Positions 38,152-47,794 of a stretch of 64,000 bases of DNA are shown here, piece by piece; position 1 is the first letter of the stretch; every line of letters starts with the position of its first letter. This stretch comes from JAFGAS01 sp963809875 (GTDB taxonomy: Bacteria; Desulfobacterota; Zymogenia; Zymogenales; Zymogenaceae): contig CAWELC010000007.1 of NCBI GenBank assembly GCA_963809875.1, positions 372,001 to 436,000 of the forward strand, in the 5' to 3' direction. The position numbers were made by a program, and so were the translations under genes. The notes below the pieces were generated by a model. The model saw only the letters and a program-made list of their open reading frames with translations, ran no database searches and was not told the origin of the DNA.

Positions 38152-38206
38152 ATCGGGCCCTTCCCTGACAAAAAGGTAGTGACTCTTCGAATCTTCAAAA
38201 AGTGTT

Positions 38207-38235
38207 ATTTAATCATTTTTTGTTTTTCTTGTCAA
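38207..38235 (-). promoter_or_regulatory. Promoter of rplU-rpmA
   Basis: On the minus strand TTGACA (38230-38235), 17 AT-rich bases, TTAAAT (38207-38212); the leader is about 50 bases. Confidence 0.6.
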
Positions 38236-38424
38236 GCATTTTATTAAAGAGGTGCTTAATCCCACCCGTTTTTATCGACAAACCGGGCCCGGTCGGCCGG
38301 GTCATGTCGGTTATGGGCGCCAATCGCATGGCAGCGGCGCGGACCGATGGGCATGACTATCGAGAGCCGGCAATACCACGGCCGTCCGTACCCAAATTGC
38401 GACTGTTTTGGGATGATTTATTTG

Positions 38425-38452
38425 TTGACGCATCCTCCCTTTATGTTATAAA
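38425..38452 (+). promoter_or_regulatory. Promoter of the GGDEF response regulator
   Basis: TTGACG (38425-38430), 16 bases, TATAAA (38447-38452), some 18 bases before the start codon, giving an almost leaderless transcript. Confidence 0.6.
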
Positions 38453-38470
38453 TGAGACGGGTTGGCAAAA

Positions 38471-39412
38471 ATGAAAACGATCCTGATAATCGATGATTCG
38501 CGGGTCATCCGCGAAATGGTCAAGGATGTCCTTCAGCCTGCCGGCTATCATCCCATCGAAGCGCAGGGCGCGAAGGAGGGGATCGCGGTCGCCCGTCGAA
38601 CCCGGCCGGATCTGATTATCATCGATATCGTTATGCCCGGCATGGACGGCATCGATGCGTGCCGCATCCTCAATAAGACGTCGGAGACCACCGGAATACC
38701 GGTGATTATCCTGACCGTCAGGGCCTCCACCGCCGATATCAAGGCAGGTCTCGAGGCTGGGGCCGTCGATTACATTACCAAGCCGTTTAACGCAGACGAG
38801 CTCCTGGCGCGGGTAAATTCCGCGGTCAAGATCAAGGAATTCAAGGACCAGATCCGGTCCCTGAAGCTGCGCTTCAAGGAAATAACGTCCACCGACGACC
38901 TGACCGGCCTGAAGAACGCCGCGTACTTCTGGGACTACCTCAGCAGGGAAGTCAGAAAGGCGGGGAAGAAGAATGCCCCTCTTTCCCTGGTGATCGTCGA
39001 CCTGGACAATTTTAAAACGATCAACGACTCCTTCGGCCATATCTTCGGTGATGAGGTGCTCAAGGAGGCGGCCCATGTCCTGAAGGGCGCCCTTGGAAGA
39101 AAAGGGCTGATAGCTCGTTACGGGGGCGAGGAATTCGTAGCGGTTCTACCCGGTACGGATGAGGATCGGGCGTTTGCTGTTGCGGAACGGATGAGGCGTG
39201 CTCTGGGGGAGCGCGAGTTTTCACGTGAGGACAACACCTTCTTTATCTCGACCAGCTGCGGTGTGGCGACTACCGCTCACGACCAACAGGGCCAAACGAG
39301 CGAGCCCGTATCTCTCTTCGAACGGGCGGATCGAGCCCTCTATGAGGCAAAAACGAGGGGCAAGGGGATGACCGTTGTCTCCCGCCCCACGGACGGCGGC
39401 TTCGCTCATTGA
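38471..39412 (+). CDS. Response regulator with GGDEF domain (diguanylate cyclase)
   Basis: 313 residues from ATG 38471 (an in-frame TTG lies at 38462). The receiver domain occupies residues 1-120: acidic pair D8/D9, phospho-acceptor D52 (LIIIDIVMPGMDG), K104 in YITKPF. The GGDEF domain starts near 140 (TSTDDLTGLKNAAYF) with the active-site variant GGEEF at 218-222, which is catalytically competent in known enzymes. The inhibitory RxxD site expected just upstream reads RKGL, so product feedback through the I-site is unlikely. It should make c-di-GMP when phosphorylated. No kinase is adjacent; the hybrid kinase at 28 kb is the nearest. Confidence 0.9.
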   Translation: MKTILIIDDSRVIREMVKDVLQPAGYHPIEAQGAKEGIAVARRTRPDLIIIDIVMPGMDGIDACRILNKTSETTGIPVIILTVRASTADIKAGLEAGAVDYITKPFNADELLARVNSAVKIKEFKDQIRSLKLRFKEITSTDDLTGLKNAAYFWDYLSREVRKAGKKNAPLSLVIVDLDNFKTINDSFGHIFGDEVLKEAAHVLKGALGRKGLIARYGGEEFVAVLPGTDEDRAFAVAERMRRALGEREFSREDNTFFISTSCGVATTAHDQQGQTSEPVSLFERADRALYEAKTRGKGMTVVSRPTDGGFAH

Positions 39413-39422
39413 CCGGCATCTA

Positions 39423-39451
39423 TTGACATCGTCTTCATTCAGTATTAGTAT
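39423..39451 (+). promoter_or_regulatory. Promoter of the DUF1178 gene
   Basis: TTGACA (39423-39428), 17 bases, TAGTAT (39446-39451). Confidence 0.6.
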
Positions 39452-39483
39452 TGTATACATAAGACATAACCGAAAAGGGAAAC

Positions 39484-39894
39484 ATGATCGCCTACGATAT
39501 TACGTGTGAAAACGGACATACCTTCGAGGGATGGTTCAACAACAGCTCCTCCTTTGAGGATCAGCGGTCGCGCGGCCTGATTGACTGCCCCTATTGCGCG
39601 AGCACGCGCGTCGAGCGGATCCCTTCCACCTTTGCCATCGGGAGCAAACAGAAACCACAGGAAAAGCCCGCGGAAACGGAGCCTCAGCTTGCCATGATAG
39701 TGCGTATGCAGCAATATATCGAGAAGCACTTCGAAGACGTGGGGCGGAGATTTACCGATGAGGCCGTCAAGATCCACTACGGCGAGGCGGAAAAGAGAAA
39801 TATCCGGGGAACCACTACCCAGGAGGAGGAACAGCAGCTTAAGGAAGAAGGCGTCGCTTTCCTCAAGATACCCGTTATTCGATATAGTAGCTGA
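39484..39894 (+). CDS. DUF1178-family protein
   Basis: 136 residues. The family opening MIAYDITCENGHTFEGWFNN and the second cysteine pair in LIDCPYCASTRVERIPS suggest a small zinc site; a long helix (QLAMIVRMQQYIEKHFEDVG) and VKIHYGEAEKRNIRGTTTQEE with a C-terminal VAFLKIPV complete the DUF1178 pattern. Function unknown. It has its own promoter and a strong terminator, so it is monocistronic. Confidence 0.85.
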   Translation: MIAYDITCENGHTFEGWFNNSSSFEDQRSRGLIDCPYCASTRVERIPSTFAIGSKQKPQEKPAETEPQLAMIVRMQQYIEKHFEDVGRRFTDEAVKIHYGEAEKRNIRGTTTQEEEQQLKEEGVAFLKIPVIRYSS

Positions 39895-39992
39895 AAAAAA
39901 AGAAATAATAATTATCTCGTCCGCACGACGGAACGTATAAATCGGGTATAAATCGTAAGCTATTCCATATAGTTGAAACATATCGACCGGGG

Positions 39993-40023
39993 AAAAGGGG
40001 GTTAAGTAAACCCCCTTTTTTTT
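39993..40023 (+). terminator. Terminator after the DUF1178 gene
   Basis: AAAAGGGGGTT (39993-40003) pairs with AACCCCCTTTT (40009-40019), followed by more T. Confidence 0.85.
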
Positions 40024-40300
40024 GTCTTCTTTTGCTCTATAGTACAGACTACACGTTTTACCCATGGCCGATGCTTCAAAGAGGGGGACCAGCCAGGGTG
40101 CCTGCCCTCGGCGGCGTGCGCGATGGAATTGAGCGGGTGATATATGGGCTCTTCTTACCGTTCCAGCCGCACCAGTGAAAGAAATCCGGGGATATACAGG
40201 AGTCCGATGACCGGATAAGATGACCGAAACGGCCATAACGAGAGCAAGGCGTTTTGTATATAAAATACAATATGTACTATGTAATATTCGAAGGGGGTAA
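40024..40300. other. Intergenic region, no gene seen
   Basis: About 280 bases before the GntR gene. The last 50 bases are AT-rich with overlapping short dyads (TGTATATAAAATACA, then TATGTACTATGTAATA) that might hold the promoter and autoregulatory site; no firm call is possible. Confidence 0.4.
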
Positions 40301-40302
40301 TA

Positions 40303-40953
40303 ATGCTATATAAGATCGAGGACTTGAGCCTCAAGCAGCGTGTCGCTGACACGGTAAAAGACGCGATCCTCTCGGGAAGCATCAAGCCGGGAGAGAAGAT
40401 ACCCGAGGAGAAGATATCCGAAGCACTCGGAATATCCCGCACTCCGCTCAGGGAGGCAATGAATCTCCTGGTCAACTACGGTCTGGTCAATGTCGTCCCC
40501 AGGCGGGGGGCGTTCGTATCCCGCATCACTCCCGAAGAGATCCTCGATATCCTCATGGTCCGCATGACGCTGGAGCCCCTTGGGGCTGAGATGGCGGCCA
40601 AGAAGAAGGTTCGGCACGACCGTTTCATCAACGACATTAAGGAGCTTCACACCGTTTTCAAGAGCAAGAAGCTCGGCGACGGCTCCGAGACCGACATCGC
40701 TTTCCATCAGCTCATTGCCGAGGCATCGGGAAGCCCCACGCTCCTTTCGGTAATGCTCCCCCTCTTTTATCGCTCAGTCCTTGCCATGGCCTATTCCACC
40801 CTTGTCCCCGGCAACCGCCAGGAGATGATCTCGGACCACGAAAAAGTCGTCGGCGCCCTTGCCTCCAGAGACGCCGAGGGCGCGCGGATAGCAATGACCG
40901 AGCACCTGATGCGTGTGATGAATAACGTGAAGAAGGGTTATAAAGAGGCGTAG
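40303..40953 (+). CDS. GntR-family regulator with FCD ligand domain
   Basis: 216 residues. The N-terminal winged helix (SLKQRVADTVKDAILSGSIK, then EEKISEALGISRTPLREAMN) is the GntR DNA-binding domain; the C-terminal all-helical FCD domain begins near residue 85 (EILDILMVRMTLEPLGAEMA) and has the metal/ligand histidines in DIAFHQLIAEASGSPTL and MTEHLMRVM. FadR-type members sense organic acids or acyl-CoA. AGGGGG precedes the ATG. No obvious target is adjacent. Confidence 0.88.
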   Translation: MLYKIEDLSLKQRVADTVKDAILSGSIKPGEKIPEEKISEALGISRTPLREAMNLLVNYGLVNVVPRRGAFVSRITPEEILDILMVRMTLEPLGAEMAAKKKVRHDRFINDIKELHTVFKSKKLGDGSETDIAFHQLIAEASGSPTLLSVMLPLFYRSVLAMAYSTLVPGNRQEMISDHEKVVGALASRDAEGARIAMTEHLMRVMNNVKKGYKEA

Positions 40954-41083
40954 TGTATGCGGGCAGGAGTATCCCGCTTCGGGGTTGCGGGCGACATGAA
41001 GTCCCCGTAACGTGCCGGCGCGATGCGCGCCGGTTTACGACGGCACCGTTAGCGCCCTTTCGGCACGGTCGGCGCGACTCGCT

Positions 41084-41969
41084 TCACGTCAATCGATAAT
41101 AGTCTCCGTCCTGCGTTACCATGCCCCTTTTAATGAGCCTGGCCAGGTGTTTTCTCATCGTGCTCATCTCGCCGAAGTCATAGAAAAGCTTTGGTTCACG
41201 GACCTTCTTGTAGACGATTCGGGCCTCCACGATATCATCCATTGTCCTGGGCTCCGCCAGGAGATCGAGGAGGCGCGCCTCCCTCTGTTCGATCACCGCC
41301 AAGAAATTCATCCCAGCGGTCGCCCGGATCCTCCCGGTATATTCCGTTGTCGTGCGGAGATATCCAGACCCGCGCAGGGATCGAGCGGAGACGGCCGATG
41401 GAGTCGATGGTCCGGTCGATATCGGAATCGCGGTCCCCGTAATAGGGAAAGGGGGACAGATCGTAATCGCCGATAATGAGGACCCCCGGCTCTCGGACGA
41501 AAAATGAGAGATGGCCGGCGGTATGTCCCGGCGTCTGAAGCACCTCCACCGTCACCCCCCCCAGATCGACGATTTCATCGCCGTAAAAGAGCCGATCGGC
41601 CTTTCGGGGCTGAAAATGGAAATAGGAGTTCATGATCTCTTCCCACGCCGTCCGATCACCCTGATCGGCAATATCGTAATAGTCGAGGAAGCTCTTCATC
41701 GACTCGAGGGCCGGCGCGTCGGCCGCCGACATCGCCAGCGGCTGTTGGGCGAAGAGCCCGAGAAACAGGAAGTGGTCCTCGTGGTAGTGGGAGAGCCAGA
41801 CTTCATCGATTCCGGCGCCGTCCCGCAGCGCGGTGAGTCGTGCCTCGTTGGAGGACGGGTCGATGATGATGCGCCGTTTGCCCTCGATATAGATCGAGTG
41901 GCAGTAGGGGTATCGCCCCCGGTTATCCCCGGCGATGAAATGAAGCGGCCCGAAATCGAATTCATCCAC
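41084..41969 (-). CDS. Metallo-beta-lactamase-fold protein with C-terminal winged helix (one frameshift)
   Basis: Intended product about 294 residues. The metal site motif is LSHYHEDHFLFLGLF, with further ligands in LQTPGHTAGHLSFFV, GDYDLSPFPYYGDRD and WISPHDNGIY. The frame breaks near 41315; the continuing frame encodes FLAVIEQREARLLDLLAEPR and a short winged-helix tail (MSTMRKHLARLIKRGMVTQD) as in LACTB2-like MBL proteins. Substrate unknown. Confidence 0.8.
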
Positions 41970-42059
41970 GATAGACTCCGTCCAGGCGGGACTAAAAAAG
42001 GAGGGTCCGTACGGTGTACCGGGATGCCCCCCTTTTTATCCGTGTCTTCCGCCGGGCAG

Positions 42060-42977
42060 CTAGAGATAGGTCAGCCACCTCTCGAACCGGCTGTCGTTGC
42101 CCTTGACGACGGAAAAGAAGGCCTCCTGCAGGCGCTTGGTGATGGGACCGGGCCGCACCTTCCCCACGGGGCGGTCATCCACCTCCCTGATCGGCGTGAT
42201 CTCCGCCGCCGTCCCGGTCAGGAAGGCCTCATCGCAGGTATAGAGCTCGTCACGGGAAAAGCGCTCTTCAACGACGGTATATCCCAGTGTCCGCGCGATG
42301 GCGATGATCGAATCCCTGGTAATTCCGGCAAGTACCGAGGTGAGGGGAGTGGTCCTTATCACGTCGTGGGTGACGATGAAGATATTTTCGCCGCTCGCCT
42401 CCGCCACGTACCCGTCGGTATCCAGCATGAGGGCCTCGTCATAACCCGCCCGGGTTACCTCGAGCTTGGCGAGGATCGAATTGACGTAGTTGCCGCATAT
42501 CTTGGCTTTGGTCATGCTGACATTGACGTGATGTCTCGCAAACGATGATATCTTGACCCGAATCCCTTTTGTCAGGCCGTCCTCTCCGAGGTAGGCGCCC
42601 CAGGGCCAGGTGATAATGGCCACCCGGACAGGGTTTTTTTGGGGATGCAGCCCCATCGCCTCATCCCCGATAAAGACCAGCGGCCTGATGTACCCTTCCT
42701 GCATCTTGTTTGACGTCAGCGTCTCTATGATTGCGCCGGATATCTCGTCCTCGGAAAACGGGATCGTCATAAGGCAGATGTCGGCCGAATCAAAGAGGCG
42801 GTGGATATGCTCGGAGAGTCGAAAGATCGCCGAACGGTTATCGTGGGTCTTATAGCAGCGGATCCCCTCGAAAACGCCGAGCCCATAATGCAGGGTATGC
42901 GTCAGGATGTGGACGTTGGCGTCTTCCCATGGGATAAGCTTCCCATCGAGCCATATCAGCTTGACCTTCTGAACCAT
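42060..42977 (-). CDS. ilvE: Branched-chain amino acid aminotransferase
   Basis: 305 residues, the normal length of IlvE (fold type IV PLP enzyme). It interconverts valine, leucine and isoleucine with their 2-oxoacids using glutamate. Seen: the start LIWLDGKLIPWEDANVHILT, HYGLGVFEGIRCY, the PLP lysine at K159 in TKAKICGNYVNS, the EASGENIFIV phosphate-binding segment and TGTAAEITPIREVDDRPVG. Intact, with GGAGG-like sequence before the ATG. Confidence 0.92.
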   Translation of the reverse strand: MVQKVKLIWLDGKLIPWEDANVHILTHTLHYGLGVFEGIRCYKTHDNRSAIFRLSEHIHRLFDSADICLMTIPFSEDEISGAIIETLTSNKMQEGYIRPLVFIGDEAMGLHPQKNPVRVAIITWPWGAYLGEDGLTKGIRVKISSFARHHVNVSMTKAKICGNYVNSILAKLEVTRAGYDEALMLDTDGYVAEASGENIFIVTHDVIRTTPLTSVLAGITRDSIIAIARTLGYTVVEERFSRDELYTCDEAFLTGTAAEITPIREVDDRPVGKVRPGPITKRLQEAFFSVVKGNDSRFERWLTYL

Positions 42978-43025
42978 TGGAAACCTCCGCTTTCTCCCGG
43001 GGGCCGCAAAGGGCCCGCCGAATTC

Positions 43026-44492
43026 TTAGCGCGGTCCTCGTATCCCGAGGGCGGAAAGCTCCCGCCTGGCCTCGACCGACTCGGGATTGATTTCGAGGGC
43101 CTTCTTGAAATAGAGCGCCGCAATATCCCTGAGGCTCTGCCCCTTGTAGACGGCCCCCAGGAAGAGCTGGGTCGTCTCGAGAGAGGGGTTCAGTGCGGCG
43201 GCCTTCTTCAGCTGCCGTATCGCCGCCAGGGCCTCGTCGCCCTGCTTATCTTCGGCCGCGAGAAAGAGGGTCCATCCTAAATAGGCCAGATACTCACCCT
43301 CTTCCGGAACCAGCCTGGTCGCCCACTCGAAAGACTCCCGCGCGTTCTTAAAGTCGCGCTTCTTCAGAAATACCTTCCCTTTCTGGAACTGGAGCTCCGC
43401 GTTCATGATATCGTGCGTTTTCTCGATGTTCACCTGACCACTGGGCTCGGTAAGCGAGCGGATATACTCGCGCCTCTCGTCCTGGTCGGAGAGAACCCTA
43501 TAGGCCTTGGCCACCAGGTCAAAGATATGATTTGCCGTTTCCACCACAAGCGGCGGAATATTGGGACCAAGGGAGTCGGGATGGTACTCTTTGGCGAGCC
43601 TCACATATGCGCGCTTAACGTCGGCAGCCGACGCATCGGCGTCAACATCGAAGATCTCGAAGTAATTCCTCGTCATCATCTCGTGATAGGTCGCCAGGAT
43701 CTCGGCCGCTGCCTCTCTCTCACGGCCCTGCGTTTCGATCCCGACCGATTCCTGTCCCCCGATTTCTTTCACCGAGAGGACGTCGGTGACTATCGCCCCG
43801 TAGATCAGCCGATAGGAATCGATAAATTCAAGGGGGGAAATCTCGATGATTTCCTTGACGGTCTTCGTCCCGTCGGCCAGGTCCAGCAGCCAGCGCTCGT
43901 CGTCGCCGAGGTCGACGTCCGAAAGGAAGGAGGATCTCTTGGACCCGGGATAGAGGTAGTCATCGTTGTACGGCTCGATCAGCGAGGCAAGGCGCTCCAG
44001 GCCGTAGTGACGTCTGATGCCCATTAGGACAATGAGCTCGGGCTGCATCGACGTTAAGTCACTCCTGACCGACATGAAGTCTTTCCTGAAGAAACGATAC
44101 TCTCCTTCCATCCATTTGAAGAGATTGAGCAGCCTTTCGTAAGACTGCTGATGGAGATACGTTCCAAGCTCCTCGTCGGTCAGAAGGCCGCGCTCGACAA
44201 GTACGTCACCGTGAAGCCGGTGAGATTTGAAGGCGAAGTTAACGCTTTCGTTATATTGCTCCTCACTGATCTTGCCGATGGAGACAAGGTATCTGCCGAG
44301 GACTTCCTGGAGGAGGTTAGAGGTTACCCTGGCCGGCCTCCCGTGGTCGAAGATGACGTCCTTCTTGGCCCTCCCCCGCTCCACGGAGAGGGTTCCGCTG
44401 ATGCCCATCGAACAGATTTCGTTGAGGAGTTTTGGAAAGGGCGTCTCGGTAAGGTTGCCGACGAATAAGGGTTTCGTGTCGAGACTTGACAT
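43026..44492 (-). CDS. DUF4388 - DnaJ - TPR protein
   Basis: 488 residues from ATG 44492. Residues about 8-110 form a DUF4388-like domain (GNLTETPFPKLLNEICSMGISGTLSVER). A middle region of about 170 residues is mostly helical. A J domain lies near residues 280-350 with its HPD in VRLAKEYHPDSLGPN, so it could stimulate an Hsp70. The C-terminus is a set of TPR repeats (AELQFQKGKVFLKKRDFKNA, LAYLGWTLFLAAED, ALYFKKALEINPESVEARRE). DUF4388 proteins are common in Deltaproteobacteria and often fused to signalling domains. Its role is unknown. Confidence 0.8.
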   Translation of the reverse strand: MSSLDTKPLFVGNLTETPFPKLLNEICSMGISGTLSVERGRAKKDVIFDHGRPARVTSNLLQEVLGRYLVSIGKISEEQYNESVNFAFKSHRLHGDVLVERGLLTDEELGTYLHQQSYERLLNLFKWMEGEYRFFRKDFMSVRSDLTSMQPELIVLMGIRRHYGLERLASLIEPYNDDYLYPGSKRSSFLSDVDLGDDERWLLDLADGTKTVKEIIEISPLEFIDSYRLIYGAIVTDVLSVKEIGGQESVGIETQGREREAAAEILATYHEMMTRNYFEIFDVDADASAADVKRAYVRLAKEYHPDSLGPNIPPLVVETANHIFDLVAKAYRVLSDQDERREYIRSLTEPSGQVNIEKTHDIMNAELQFQKGKVFLKKRDFKNARESFEWATRLVPEEGEYLAYLGWTLFLAAEDKQGDEALAAIRQLKKAAALNPSLETTQLFLGAVYKGQSLRDIAALYFKKALEINPESVEARRELSALGIRGPR

Positions 44493-44523
44493 ATGCGGCT
44501 TTCGGATTATTGAATGTTCCGGG

Positions 44524-45337
44524 CTAAAATTCCTTCTTGGAAAAGACAAATACCGTCATTATCCAGATAAGACAGATGTAGAGGAGCGTGTGAACGACGG
44601 GCCAAAAGGACATTACCGACTTGGAGAAGGTCTCGGATAAAAAGGACGCGGCATAGAAGTGGGTCGATCCCCACTGGGGAATCGCAAAATAGATGATCTC
44701 CAGGATTATCTTCGTTAAGGCGGAGGCGGAGTTGACTATCTTCTCCCTGATCCCGTCAAAGTAAAACAAGATATCGAAGGCCGTTGAAAGGAGGTATGCC
44801 AGGATCCCAAAGACCATGGCGATGACGCGGGAAGTGACCAGTGAAAGCAAAAAGATAAAGGAGATCAAGAGCACGATGTTCAGGGACGAATACGCCCAGT
44901 CCCGCAAAGAGCGAGAAGGGAAAGATGCCCGCCTTCAGGAAGGCAAGGATCGAAAATCCAATGGCCAGGACGACAACGTTGAGAAGGACGACGGCAAACA
45001 CGCCGACGAATTTTCCGAGAAGGTATTCGAAACGGGATATCGGCTTGGAGATAAAGGTGGTGATGACACCGGTCTCTATGTCGGACAGGATCGCCCCCGT
45101 GGACAGGAGGCCGGCAAGCGTCAAGCCCCAGAAAGTGATGATGAAAAACCCGACGGTCGTCCCTAAAGAGACCATCTGTTCGGGCGAAAGCTCGCTGTTC
45201 TGGATGTTCATTGACCCGCCCATGCAGGCGCGGCCCATCAGGACGAAGAGCAGCGCGACGCCCAGGAGGATATAAAACATCTTATTGCGGAGCCCCTCCT
45301 TGATGGTGTTGCCCGCAATCGCCAGTATCTGCCTCAC
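44524..45337 (-). CDS. ABC-2 type transporter permease (one frameshift)
   Basis: Intended product about 270 residues with six membrane helices: ILLGVALLFVLMGRACMGG, then GFFIITFWGLTLAGLLSTGAIL, then FVGVFAVVLLNVVVLAIGFS. The frame breaks near 44895; the following frame continues WAYSSLNIVLLISFIFLLSL to the stop at 44524. The segment ISDIETGVITTFISKPISRFEY is typical of the bacterial ABC-2 permeases in which a cytoplasmic loop follows TM2. The GTG start overlaps the ATPase stop (GTGA), so the two form an exporter. Confidence 0.78.
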
Positions 45338-46245
45338 TTCTTGACCTCCTGTTTGATCGCACCGAGGAAGATATCCTCCAGCGATTCCCGATCCTCTTTG
45401 ATGGAGACCATTCTGGCCCCCGCTTCCACGATGATACCGGGGATATGGGCCATGGTCTGGTCGTCTTTCGGGGTGACAATGTAGGTATTATCCTTCACCC
45501 GCACTTCCTCGGCTACCCGCTTCAGTCCTTCGTGAAGCTTCTCGCTCTTTTCGATGACCTCCACCTGGATTGTCGCCCGTCTGCTCGAGAGGGCGTCAAG
45601 CTTGCCCACCTTGACGACTTTGCCGTGGTTGAGGATCGCCACCCGGTCACAGGTTCGTTCTACCTCCGAAAGGAGGTGTGAATTGATGAAGATCGTCTTG
45701 CCCCGCCACTTCTCGGCGAGGATGATGTCCCTGATCTCTTTGGTGCCGATGGGGTCGAGCCCCGAGGTCGGCTCGTCCAGAAGCAACATGTCCGGGTTAT
45801 GGATGAGCGCCTGGGCGATCCCGATACGCTGGAGCATCCCCTTGGAGTATTCGCGCAGCGGGCGGTCAGCGGCGTCCTATAGACCCAGCAGCTCCAGATA
45901 GCGCCCCGTCCGCTCTTTACGCACTTCGTGGGAGAGGCCATAGAGCTTACCCGAAAAATCGAGAAACTCGCGGCCTTTCAGGAAGCCCTGCAGCCGCATA
46001 TTTTCCGGGAGGTAACCGATCTTCTTTCTGGCGGCCGTATCGCCCGCCGGGCTCCCGAAGACCTCGATCCCTCCCGCAGTGGGAAAGACCAGCCCAAGCA
46101 TGATCTTGATGAACGTCGTCTTTCCGGCGCCGTTGGGACCCAGAAAGCCGAAGACCTCGCCCTCTTTGACGGCCAGATCGACCCCGACCAGCGCACGCAC
46201 CCTACCGTAGTCTTTTGTCAGCCCCGTGGCAATTATCGTGCTCAT
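45334..46245 (-). CDS. ABC transporter ATP-binding protein, interrupted by in-frame TAG
   Basis: 303 codons in one continuous frame. Walker A is FLGPNGAGKTTFIK (about residues 36-49), the signature is YSKGMLQRIGIAQAL, Walker B is MLLLDEPTSGLDPIG, the H-loop is INSHLLSEVE. A C-terminal DUF4162-type extension follows. Exactly one codon between Walker A and the signature, at 45877-45879, is TAG; the residues on both sides (LELLGL and DAADRPLREYSKG) are normal family sequence. Either a base error, a nonsense mutation or readthrough. It pairs with the permease at 44524. Confidence 0.82.
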
Positions 46246-46424
46246 TGAATGCTATCCCTCCTGCCGATCCTGGCCCGCACCGCCCATGACGCCCATAAGA
46301 CCCTGACCCATCAGAATTTTACCGGCGCAGAATGTCACTATAACCCCGTGTGCGGTACGTCTCCCGTCACATAGTATCGCCACGCAGTATTGTTTTGGCT
46401 CTCACGTGCCATGATATTCGTATA

Positions 46425-46453
46425 AATATACATCGGATGGAGTTCCTTGACAA
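46425..46453 (-). promoter_or_regulatory. Putative promoter of the ABC transporter
   Basis: On the minus strand TTGTCA (46448-46453), 17 bases, TATATT (46425-46430). It leaves a leader of about 170 bases before ATG 46245. Confidence 0.5.
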
Positions 46454-46476
46454 CAAAAAAACACCTTTTATTTGTC

Positions 46477-46505
46477 TTGACAATCGAGGTCACCGACACT
46501 ACCAT
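46477..46505 (+). promoter_or_regulatory. Putative promoter of the amidohydrolase gene
   Basis: TTGACA (46477-46482), 17 bases, TACCAT (46500-46505). The hexamers and spacing are the same as at the L7/L12-domain gene. It is back-to-back with the minus-strand promoter. Confidence 0.5.
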
Positions 46506-46677
46506 CAAGGCAGCGCGATCACGTAACGGCCGAAATACCGGGGGGCATGTCGTTCGGCGCCGTCGGTTAGACGTCGCCCTTCCTCTGCCTCCGAGCCGCT
46601 CCGCCCGCGATTCTCCCGCCCGCTGTCGCCCCGGTTTTCGGTACCCAAACCGTCTCATCCGCTTTCAGGAGGCACCC

Positions 46678-47608
46678 ATGATCATCGACATTCACCGGCA
46701 TCCTTTGGACAGGGGATATTTTTCGGACAACTATTGGAAGGGGTTTGCTCGAATGGCCCTTCCCATCCTCAAGCGCATGGGGGTTCAGGCCGATATCGAC
46801 ATGGTCATCAATAACATCGTGCCCGTCTACTTCGATACGACCGGCGAAAAGCACATCGCCGCCATGGAGGAGGCCGGCATCGATATGACCGTCCTCTTTG
46901 CCTTCGACACGGGCCTCATGGTGGGCGAGCCCGAAGATCCCCATCGAGGAGCAGAACAAAGCCGTTTTCGAGATAGCACGGCGCTTCCCGAAAAAGGTGA
47001 TCCCGTTTGTCACGATGGACCCTCGCAGACCCAACGCGAAAGACTTCGTCAAGAAAAGCATCCAGGAGTGGGGCGCCAAGGGGCTCAAGCTCCATCCCGG
47101 CTCCGGCTTCAATCCCGAATCAAAGGAGACCCTCGCGCTCGTCGAGATCGCCGCCCGGAACGACGTCCCGGTCCTCATCCATTCCGGGCCGAGTGTCCCG
47201 CCCACCTCCAGTAAATATTGCGACCCGATGTATCTGGACGAGATTCTGCTGCGTTTCCCGGAGGTCAACGTAATCGCCGCCCACATGGCCTACGGATATC
47301 GGGACATCCTCTTCTCGCTGGGGCTGAACCGTCCCAACCTCTACACCGACATCGCCGCCTGGCAGACGACCGCCCGGGACCGCTGGCTCGATTTTGCCGA
47401 AGCGGTCAATCACGCGGTGGCCCACTTCGGCCCGGAGCGGGTCCTCTTCGGGACGGACAACCCTTATCTCTGGCCGGTGCTGCCGGAGCCGAAGTATGTC
47501 CAGGCCGTCAGGGACCTTGCCGTCAAGGCGCCCGAGCGCACCCGGATCAGTGAGAAGGACGTTCAGATGATCCTCGGCGAGAACGCCGCACAGCTCCTGA
47601 AGCTGTAG
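46678..47608 (+). CDS. Amidohydrolase-2 family protein (one frameshift)
   Basis: Intended product about 309 residues from ATG 46678 (CAGGAGG upstream). Metal-binding HxH is in IIDIHRHPL; further sites are KGLKLHPGSGF (His after the beta strand), VLIHSG, VIAAHMAYG and the final aspartate in VLFGTDNPYLW. The family (ACMSD/amidohydrolase 2) includes decarboxylases and hydrolases of aromatic or dicarboxylic compounds. The frame breaks near 46940 after LMVGEPEDP. The substrate cannot be assigned. Confidence 0.8.
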
Positions 47609-47794
47609 GATCGTCGGGACATTGCGGGCCGTCGGGACGGGCACGGAATTTCATTCCGGTCACGGGCGCGTACGCGTCTTCGGACCTCAGGACCGCATCC
47701 CCACCCCGGGGACGGGGCCGATAAAAATGGTTGACCTCCCCCCCGAGATTACGCTATTATTTCATGTTAATAGAAGAAAAGGGGGTGGGTCGTT

